Positions 1 through 4,912 of a stretch of 5,594 nt of DNA are shown one piece after another. A program made the position numbers and the translations under genes. This stretch comes from Candidatus Uhrbacteria bacterium. GTDB taxonomy: Bacteria > Patescibacteriota > Patescibacteriia > SG8-24. Within the stretch, counting starts at the first letter, position 1. Each line of letters starts with the position of its first letter. Under the pieces are notes generated by a model that had not been told where the DNA came from, did not search any database, and saw only the letters and a program-made list of their open reading frames with translations. The stretch spans positions 1 through 5,594 of the forward strand of contig JACQSM010000043.1 in NCBI GenBank assembly GCA_016205965.1, read 5' to 3'.

Positions 1-3
1 GAT

Positions 4-1110
4 ATGAACAAGCCAAAAGCGCTCGAGATCATGGACCAGCTCTTCGAAGTCGCGGTCCAGCGGAAGGCGTCGGACATCCACATCGTCGTCGGCAAGCCGC
101 CGCTGCTGCGCATCGCCGGCGACATCGCCCCGATCGAAGGCGTGGACGTGGTTACGTCCGAAACCGCCCAGGAGCTTCTGTTTTCGCTGGCGAGCGATGA
201 CGAAAGAGAAAAGTTTTTGCGCGACAAGGAGCTCGACATGGCCCACCAGATTCCGTCGGGCAAGCGCTTCCGCATCAACATGCACTGGGAGAAGCGCAAT
301 GTGGCCATGGCGGCCCGTACCATTCCTTCGGAGGTGCCTTCGATGCAATCGCTCGAGCTGCCGCAGATCGCCGACAAGTTCGTCGAGCTTCCGCACGGCC
401 TGGTGTTGGTCACCGGTCCGACCGGTTCGGGCAAGTCGACCACTTTGGCGGCCATGGTCAACGCTATCAACGCCAACCGGGCCGAGAACATCATCACCCT
501 CGAAGACCCGATCGAATTCTTGTTCGAACCCAAAAAGAGCATCGTGCGCCAGCGCCAGCTCGGCCAGGATTTCTTGAGCTTTCCGGAGGGCCTCAAGCAC
601 ATGCTGCGCCAGGACCCCGACGTCGTCATGGTCGGCGAAATGCGCGACATCGACACCATCGCCACGACCCTGACCATCGCCGAAACCGGCCATTTGGTGT
701 TCGCCACGCTCCACACCTACAGCGCGTCCCAGACAATCGACCGCATCATCGACGTCTTCCCGCCCTACCAGCAGAACCAGGTCCGCGCCCAGTTGGCGCT
801 GACGCTGCGCGGCGTCATTTCGCAGCAGTTGTTGCCCAAAGTCGGCGGCGGCCGGGTGGCGGCCCGCGAAATCCTGGTCAACAATCCGGCGGTCGCCAAC
901 CTGATCCGCGAGAACAAGGTTCCGCAGATCAAGAACGTCCTCCAGACGTCGTCCGCCGAGGGCATGACGACGCTGGCCCAGGATCTCGGCCGGCTGCTCA
1001 AGTCCGGACTGGTCGAGCGCGACATCGCCGAGCAGTACCTGGTCGGCGCCGAAAAGATCGAAGTCGAAGACGAGGCTCCGCCGAAGAAGAAGGGGCTGTT
1101 CGGAAAGTGA
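4..1110 (+). CDS. pilT: PilT-family type IV pilus retraction ATPase
   Basis: A complete 368-residue secretion ATPase of the PilT family (usual length about 340-370), a cytoplasmic hexameric motor that powers pilus retraction. The N-terminal PAS-like domain carries the ASDIHI signature (residues 22-27). The RecA-like core has Walker A GPTGSGKS (138-145), an Asp box around LEDPIEF (166-172), an atypical Walker B ending VMVGEMRD (208-215) with E212, and a His box ATLHT (234-238). A C-terminal AVANLIRE (296-303) matches the AIRNLIRE motif linked to retraction, so PilT is preferred over PilB. The protein ends in a basic tail, KKKGLFGK (361-368). Only 3 nt precede the ATG, so the ribosome site is not visible. 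The frame is open to the window edge and a longer N-terminus cannot be excluded. M10 is an alternative start, because known PilT proteins begin close to that point. A PilU-like paralogue is possible. Confidence 0.95.
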   Translation: MNKPKALEIMDQLFEVAVQRKASDIHIVVGKPPLLRIAGDIAPIEGVDVVTSETAQELLFSLASDDEREKFLRDKELDMAHQIPSGKRFRINMHWEKRNVAMAARTIPSEVPSMQSLELPQIADKFVELPHGLVLVTGPTGSGKSTTLAAMVNAINANRAENIITLEDPIEFLFEPKKSIVRQRQLGQDFLSFPEGLKHMLRQDPDVVMVGEMRDIDTIATTLTIAETGHLVFATLHTYSASQTIDRIIDVFPPYQQNQVRAQLALTLRGVISQQLLPKVGGGRVAAREILVNNPAVANLIRENKVPQIKNVLQTSSAEGMTTLAQDLGRLLKSGLVERDIAEQYLVGAEKIEVEDEAPPKKKGLFGK

Positions 1111-1134
1111 TTTCAAAAAGCCCGTAAGCCGGAA

Positions 1135-1174
1135 ACGATAAAACGCCGTCCCATGGGGGATGGCGTTTTATCGT
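1135..1174. terminator. Bidirectional intrinsic terminator between pilT and tRNA-Lys
   Basis: An 18-bp stem (1135-1152 with 1157-1174, one G-T wobble at 1148/1161) closes a 4-nt loop, ATGG (1153-1156). The inner half is GC-rich. The outer half pairs AAAA (1140-1143) with TTTT (1166-1169), so transcripts from either strand end the GC stem with a U-rich run. It lies 24 nt after the pilT stop and directly at the 3' end of the oppositely oriented tRNA-Lys, which suits termination from both sides. The U-run is short and lies inside the stem, so efficiency is inferred. Confidence 0.85.
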
Positions 1175-1249
1175 GGTGGGTCGGCTGGGGCTCGAACCCA
1201 GGACCCGGTGCTTAAGAGGCACCTGCTCTACCAGCTGAGCTACCGACCC
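1174..1249 (-). tRNA. tRNA-Lys (anticodon CTT)
   Basis: A 76-nt cloverleaf on the minus strand. It has a 7-bp acceptor stem GGGTCGG/CCGACCC, a D-arm GCTC/GAGC with an AGCTGGTA loop, an anticodon stem GGTGC/GCACC with loop CTCTTAA, a 5-nt variable loop, a T-arm CTGGG/CCCAG with TTCGAGC loop, discriminator A and an encoded CCA. Anticodon CTT (complement of 1214-1216) reads the AAG lysine codon, the commoner lysine codon in the neighbouring genes. The last A of CCA is also the outermost base of the terminator stem. It is preceded by its own promoter (1264-1292). Confidence 0.97.
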
Positions 1250-1263
1250 GTCGAATGCACCTA

Positions 1264-1292
1264 TTTTTAGCAGTGTCGCCGGTTTCCGTCAA
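1264..1292 (-). promoter_or_regulatory. Sigma70-type promoter for tRNA-Lys
   Basis: Reading the minus strand, a -35 TTGACG (1287-1292, 5 of 6 to TTGACA) is followed by a 17-bp spacer and a -10 TAAAAA (1264-1269, 4 of 6 to TATAAT). Transcription would begin about 7 nt further on, leaving a leader of only a few bases before the tRNA 5' end at 1249, as is normal for tRNA genes. The -10 sits in an A-run and could be read one base over. Confidence 0.65.
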
Positions 1293-1306
1293 TGGTAGCG
1301 CCATGT

Positions 1307-1330
1307 ACCCGAGCCCGAAGGGCGAGCGGT
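1307..1330. other. Imperfect hairpin in the spacer between the two tRNAs
   Basis: An inverted repeat (1307-1316 against 1320-1330) with a 3-nt loop. Four G-C pairs close the loop, then come a tandem G-A/A-G mismatch, one more pair, a one-base bulge and three outer pairs. It lies just 3' of tRNA-Arg on the minus strand. No T-run follows on either strand, so I do not call it a terminator. It may help 3' processing or slow the polymerase, or it may be chance. Confidence 0.25.
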
Positions 1331-1333
1331 ATA

Positions 1334-1408
1334 TGGTGCGCCCGGAGGGATTCGAACCCCCAAAAGCAGCTTCGAAGGCTGCCGTGATATCCATTTCACC
1401 ACGGGCGC
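1334..1408 (-). tRNA. tRNA-Arg (anticodon TCG)
   Basis: A 75-nt cloverleaf on the minus strand. It has a 7-bp acceptor stem GCGCCCG/CGGGCGC, a D-arm GTGA/TCAC with AATGGATA loop, an anticodon stem GCAGC/GCTGC with loop CTTCGAA, a 4-nt variable loop TTTT, a T-arm GGGGG/CCCTC (one G-T pair) with TTCGAAT loop, discriminator A and an encoded CCA. Anticodon TCG (complement of 1373-1375) reads CGA and probably CGG. No clear terminator follows before the tRNA-Lys promoter, so some read-through into tRNA-Lys is possible. Confidence 0.97.
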
Positions 1409-1419
1409 CCGGCCAGGTC

Positions 1420-1448
1420 GTTGTAGCATTTCACGATATGCGGCGCAA
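1420..1448 (-). promoter_or_regulatory. Probable promoter for tRNA-Arg
   Basis: On the minus strand a -35-like TTGCGC (1443-1448, strong only in TTG) is followed by a 17-bp spacer and a -10 TACAAC (1420-1425, 4 of 6 to TATAAT). Initiation would fall a few bases before the tRNA-Arg 5' end at 1408. The match is moderate; the correct spacing and position are the main support. It is back to back with the kinase promoter. Confidence 0.45.
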
Positions 1449-1475
1449 GGCGAAACGCCGCTGTGTACAATCGGC

Positions 1476-1505
1476 TTCTCTACCGAGCCCTAACCGTGCT
1501 AAAAT
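1476..1505 (+). promoter_or_regulatory. Extended -10 promoter for the kinase-regulator-pilB operon
   Basis: TGCTAAAAT (1497-1505) gives an extended -10: TG, one base, then TAAAAT with 5 of 6 matches to TATAAT. The best -35 candidate, TTCTCT (1476-1481, 18-bp spacer), is poor, as is common when the -10 is extended. Predicted initiation near 1512 would leave a leader of roughly 25 nt before the start codon. It is the only good plus-strand promoter seen in the 1409-1531 spacer. Confidence 0.55.
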
Positions 1506-1525
1506 AACCGCGTTAACCCGCATTT

Positions 1526-1531
1526 GAGAGG
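1526..1531 (+). promoter_or_regulatory. Shine-Dalgarno that selects the kinase start
   Basis: GAGAGG is followed at once by ATG (1532) and, 6 nt downstream, by a second in-frame ATG (1538). The spacing to 1532 is zero, too close for use. The spacing to 1538 is ideal, so 1538 is taken as the start. It is the only strong ribosome site in the operon. Confidence 0.7.
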
Positions 1532-1537
1532 ATGAAC

Positions 1538-4060
1538 ATGGGGGTTCTGCCCATTATTTCGGTGATGTTCGCGGAGATCCTGGTCGTCAGCGTCGGCCTG
1601 GTCGCCTTTTTCTTTTTGTTCAGGGAGTATCTCGGCCGCAAGAAGACCTTCTTGCTGTGGGGCGCCCTGTGTTTTCTGTCGTTCGGCGCCGCCTTCGGGG
1701 CTCTGTTTTTCGGTCAGATACTGATGGCTTATGCGCCTGGCCCCATCCCCGAGCAGCTCGCCTATCTGCCGAACTTCTGCTTTCCGTTGGCTTCGTTGTT
1801 TCTTCTTTGGTTCATGGTCGAACTCTACGCCGGCGTCGACGTCAGGGTTTGGCGGGGGATCGCTTTCACGGCCGTCTCACTATCGCTGGCCGCCGCCTGG
1901 GTGGCGCCGAGAAAGATCATCTTGATCAACGGCCTGGCCGTGTCGGAGGTCGATACTCGGCAGATGCTGATGATCTTCGGTTCATGGTTCGTCTCGATCA
2001 TCGCGCTCTTTCTCATGACTCGATGGTCGAAACGCAAGGCCGAGAAAGCCGGCCTGCCTTCGCAGCCGGACGCGGCTCTGATGCGCTCGGGCGCTTTCGG
2101 CATCCTGTTTCTGGCATCCTCGCTGTCCGCGGCCGTTTTTCGCCTGGAAGTGATCTTTTTTCTGGATCCGCTCTGGATCGTTTTATTTTTGGCATTCCTG
2201 TTTCTCGGCGCGGCCGCCAAAGACAACCCCGATCCGGCGATCATGCACCGGCCTCTCAATGTTTTTTCGCGCCGGCTGGTGCTCAAGGCAGTGTTGCTCA
2301 ACGTGGTGCTGTTCTGGGCGACCGCTTTCCTTCTTTTGGCGGTCACGTCGAATTATTTTCTCGACGCCTTAAGCCAGTCGCGCGAGATTTCGCGTCGACG
2401 CGACCTTCATTATTTGACCAAATCGTATTCGAGCTTCAGTATCGCGTTACTCGAGGAGACCGCGCGTCTGGCCGACATGTCGTCGGTCGCCAAGCTGATC
2501 ACGAACAGGACCGCGGACCTGCCTGACGAAATCAAAGAACACATCGATCGCAGCGGCCAGCGGCGGGTCCTCCGGATCGTCGATTCCAAGGGCAACATCG
2601 TTTATAGCAGCCGCTCCGCGGAGGAGATCGGCCAAAGCATGCTGTCTTCCGCGGTAGTCGCCAAGGCGCTCAAAGGAATCAAGATAGCGGCGGTTGAAAA
2701 CGAGACGGCTTTTTCGAGCTGGATGGTGCGGGCCGCCGTTCCGATCTCGAACGACGACGGCGGTTTCGTGCTTTTGAGCACCGGTTTGGAAACGGTGTTC
2801 GATCTGGCTGACTATTCCGGCATCGACGCCACCGGCTATGGTTTCGTCTCCCAGGCCGGGGATGACGTCTACAATGTCGGGACGCCGCTCGACGGCGTCA
2901 CCAAGGTGCAGTTCCGCCGGACGTTGAATGCGGCCAACGTCAGCACCGGCGAGACCGATGACGGATCGTTCTATAACGTCGAGCGCGTTTTCGCGACCGA
3001 CGGTTCGCCGGACGGTTTCTTCTACATCTTTCTCGACCGGAACTCGGTCGATCGCGAGATCGTGCGCATCCTGTCGGCCGTGATGCTCCTGATCATCATG
3101 TCGTTGATCGTCATCACCGTCATATTGATTTTCAGCATCTCGTTCGTGCTGCGGCCGATAAAAGAACTGGCCGCGGCCGCCGGCGAGATCGAACGCGAGA
3201 AGTATGACGTCACCGTGCGCTATGCGTCGGCCGACGAGCTCGGCGCCTTGGCCAGGGCCATCAACCGCATGGCCGGAACGATCGGCGAACGAACGGCGCA
3301 TCTCAAGTCCGCGCTCGAGATCCAGCGCAACTTCCTGGCTTATACCGCTCATGAAATGAGGACGCCGCTCAATATCTTCCGCTGGACCCTGGAGCTGCTG
3401 CGTTTCGGCGACGTCGGCCGCCTGACCAAGGAGCAGATGGAATTGCTCGAACAGCTCCATCAGACCAACGAACGCCTGGTGAACATGGTCGATAATCTGC
3501 GCATCGCCTCGCGGCTCGAACAGAGCGGCGTCATTCTGAAGCGTTCGTTCTTCGCGCTCGAAGACCTGGTCGATGAGGCGGCCGGCGCCTTGTCCGTGAA
3601 GCTCCGCGAGAAGAATATCGCCCTCCACTGGCGCCGCCCCGATGAGTCGCTGCCGAAAGTTTTTGCCGACCGCGATCGCCTGATGCAGGTTCTTCTCAAT
3701 CTGCTTTCCAATGCCGCAAAGTACACCCAGCGCGGCGGCCACGTCGAGGTCTCGCTGCGGGCGGCCGAAGAATCCGGGCCCGGCGGCGGCAAGGGAAAAT
3801 TCATGCTGGTGACCGTCGAGGACAACGGCATGGGCATCCCCAAGGCCGAACAGGATCGCGTGTTCTCGCGATTCTTCAGGGCCTCGAGCGTCCAGAAGAC
3901 GGAGATCGAAGGCACCGGCTTGGGCCTGTTCATCACCAAAGAGCTGGTCGAATTGCATGGCGGCAAGATCTGGTTCCAGTCGGATGAGGGAACCGGCAGC
4001 ATCTTCCGCTTCACCATCCCGGTTGAAAAACCGTATGATAGCAATCGTAAGACCGCCTAA
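1538..4060 (+). CDS. Membrane sensor histidine kinase (8-TM module, Cache-like sensor, HAMP, HisKA, HATPase)
   Basis: An 840-residue hybrid-sensor kinase; an upstream ATG at 1532 would add two residues. Numbering here is from 1538. Eight hydrophobic helices (about 6-28, 37-62, 77-97, 107-123, 142-161, 185-201, 209-227, 249-274) precede a roughly 235-residue extracytoplasmic region (275-510). That region has a Cache/PAS-like stretch, LRIVDSKGNIVYSS, with a following IGQS. A ninth helix (511-538) leads to HAMP (from about 539) and then the HisKA H-box AHEMRTPLN, with phospho-acceptor H605. The ATPase domain shows an N-box with N725, G1 DNGMGIP (762-768), an F-box FSRFFRA and G2 GTGLGLF (792-798). 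Charged loops fit an N-out topology that places the sensor outside. It lacks a receiver domain, and two receivers are encoded directly downstream, so these are its likely partners. No specific family name is recognised; the ligand is unknown. Confidence 0.93.
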   Translation: MGVLPIISVMFAEILVVSVGLVAFFFLFREYLGRKKTFLLWGALCFLSFGAAFGALFFGQILMAYAPGPIPEQLAYLPNFCFPLASLFLLWFMVELYAGVDVRVWRGIAFTAVSLSLAAAWVAPRKIILINGLAVSEVDTRQMLMIFGSWFVSIIALFLMTRWSKRKAEKAGLPSQPDAALMRSGAFGILFLASSLSAAVFRLEVIFFLDPLWIVLFLAFLFLGAAAKDNPDPAIMHRPLNVFSRRLVLKAVLLNVVLFWATAFLLLAVTSNYFLDALSQSREISRRRDLHYLTKSYSSFSIALLEETARLADMSSVAKLITNRTADLPDEIKEHIDRSGQRRVLRIVDSKGNIVYSSRSAEEIGQSMLSSAVVAKALKGIKIAAVENETAFSSWMVRAAVPISNDDGGFVLLSTGLETVFDLADYSGIDATGYGFVSQAGDDVYNVGTPLDGVTKVQFRRTLNAANVSTGETDDGSFYNVERVFATDGSPDGFFYIFLDRNSVDREIVRILSAVMLLIIMSLIVITVILIFSISFVLRPIKELAAAAGEIEREKYDVTVRYASADELGALARAINRMAGTIGERTAHLKSALEIQRNFLAYTAHEMRTPLNIFRWTLELLRFGDVGRLTKEQMELLEQLHQTNERLVNMVDNLRIASRLEQSGVILKRSFFALEDLVDEAAGALSVKLREKNIALHWRRPDESLPKVFADRDRLMQVLLNLLSNAAKYTQRGGHVEVSLRAAEESGPGGGKGKFMLVTVEDNGMGIPKAEQDRVFSRFFRASSVQKTEIEGTGLGLFITKELVELHGGKIWFQSDEGTGSIFRFTIPVEKPYDSNRKTA

Positions 4061-4070
4061 CCTTTCCCTT

Positions 4071-4475
4071 ATGTCCGGACCCAAAAACAGCGATAAAAAG
4101 AAGGGAACCGTCCTGGTCATCGAAGACGAGCCGGCGCTCGTCGATATCTACTCGACCAGGCTCGAAGCCGACGGCTTTGACGTGATCAGCGCCCTGGACG
4201 GCGTCCAAGGACTCGATGCCGCCGTGCATGAACAGCCGTCGGTGATCCTGCTCGACGTCATCCTGCCGATGAAGAACGGTTTCGAAGTGCTCAAGGAACT
4301 CAAGGGTAGTCCGAAGACCAGAGCCATCCCCGTCATCATCTTGTCGAACCTCGGTCAGGATTACGAAGTGAAGAGGGGCATGTCCCTCGGCGCGGCCGGA
4401 TTCCTGATCAAGGCGAACCTGACGCCGGCACAGGTGGTGGAAGAGCTCGAGCGGGTAATAAAGAAGAAAGGCTGA
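4071..4475 (+). CDS. Single-domain CheY-like response regulator (first of two)
   Basis: A 134-residue protein made of one receiver domain and nothing else. Acidic pocket E18-D19, phospho-acceptor D62 in LLDVILP, switch serine S92 (LSNL) and conserved K114 are all present, so it should be phosphorylatable. With no output domain it must act by binding a partner or passing phosphate on. The start at 4071 is 10 nt after the kinase stop, with no Shine-Dalgarno, which suggests translational coupling. An in-frame ATG at 4035 would overlap the kinase by 26 nt and add a 12-residue tail not typical of receivers, so it is not preferred. The kinase is the likely phosphate donor. CheY, PilG/PilH and Spo0F are similar in shape, and sequence alone does not say which role applies. 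Confidence 0.93.
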   Translation: MSGPKNSDKKKGTVLVIEDEPALVDIYSTRLEADGFDVISALDGVQGLDAAVHEQPSVILLDVILPMKNGFEVLKELKGSPKTRAIPVIILSNLGQDYEVKRGMSLGAAGFLIKANLTPAQVVEELERVIKKKG

Positions 4476-4489
4476 CGCGTCCACTCGCT

Positions 4490-4909
4490 ATGCAGTCGAA
4501 CCAGGCCGCCCCCGGCGGCAAGAAACTCAAGGTCCTCATCGTCGAGGATGACCGCTTCCTCCAGAAGATCCTTCTGACTAAGTTCGAGAAGGAGGGATAC
4601 GAGGTGCGCGGCGCGTCCGACGGCGAAGAGGCCATGCAGGCGCTTCTGGCCGAGACGCCCAATTTGGTGCTGCTCGATCTCATCCTGCCCAAGATGAGCG
4701 GTTTCGAACTGCTGTCCGAGATGAAAACCAGCGACAAGATGAAGCAGGTGCCGGTGATCGTGCTGTCGAATTTGAGCCAGGAAGAGGACTTGACCCGGGC
4801 CAGGGAGCTCGGCGCCATCGACTTCCTGACCAAAGCCGATATTTCGATCCACGCGGTCGTCGAACGGGTCAAAGAATCGTACGCCAAGTATTTGAGCAAG
4901 GCTCATTAG
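4490..4909 (+). CDS. Single-domain CheY-like response regulator (second of two)
   Basis: A 139-residue stand-alone receiver. It shows acidic residues E19-D20-D21, phospho-acceptor D63 in LLDLILP, switch serine S93 in LSNL and K115. By hand alignment about 49 of 117 core positions match the first receiver, so the two look like an old tandem duplication that has since diverged. The first 12 residues are a short Gln/Gly/Lys-rich lead. It starts 14 nt after the preceding stop with no good Shine-Dalgarno, and its stop lies 3 nt before pilB. No effector domain is present. Its position next to pilB suggests, without proving, that it binds or regulates the extension ATPase. Confidence 0.93.
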   Translation: MQSNQAAPGGKKLKVLIVEDDRFLQKILLTKFEKEGYEVRGASDGEEAMQALLAETPNLVLLDLILPKMSGFELLSEMKTSDKMKQVPVIVLSNLSQEEDLTRARELGAIDFLTKADISIHAVVERVKESYAKYLSKAH

Positions 4910-4912
4910 CCC

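Noticed and set aside
1440..1461. GCGGCG/CGCCGC inverted repeat as a terminator or operator
   Set aside because: It has a 6-bp stem with a 10-nt loop and no T-run on either strand, and it overlaps the tRNA-Arg -35. It is probably chance in GC-rich DNA, though an operator role cannot be excluded.
1255..1527. 90-codon plus-strand open frame across the tRNA spacer
   Set aside because: It runs antisense through the whole tRNA-Arg gene and its translation is low-complexity with no Shine-Dalgarno; tRNA identity is certain.
1111..1531. tRNA-associated integration site (attachment site or mobile element next to the tRNA genes)
   Set aside because: No integrase gene, duplicated tRNA 3' fragment or direct repeat was seen nearby, and flanking genes are intact pilus genes.
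1657..2526. 289-codon plus-strand frame inside the kinase
   Set aside because: It is out of frame with the kinase and very rich in Arg and Gly, typical of a GC-rich shadow frame, whereas the kinase frame shows clean TM helices.
3957..4070. Longer start for the first receiver, overlapping the kinase
   Set aside because: The added residues are encoded by the kinase G2-box region in another frame and have no receiver character. The ATG at 4071 gives a normal-length receiver.
2447..4120. 557-codon open frame on the minus strand opposite the kinase
   Set aside because: Its codons are exactly in phase with the kinase codons, so antisense stops would need TTA, CTA or TCA sense codons, which are rare at this GC. 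The protein has no recognisable domain and the sense strand encodes a full set of kinase motifs.
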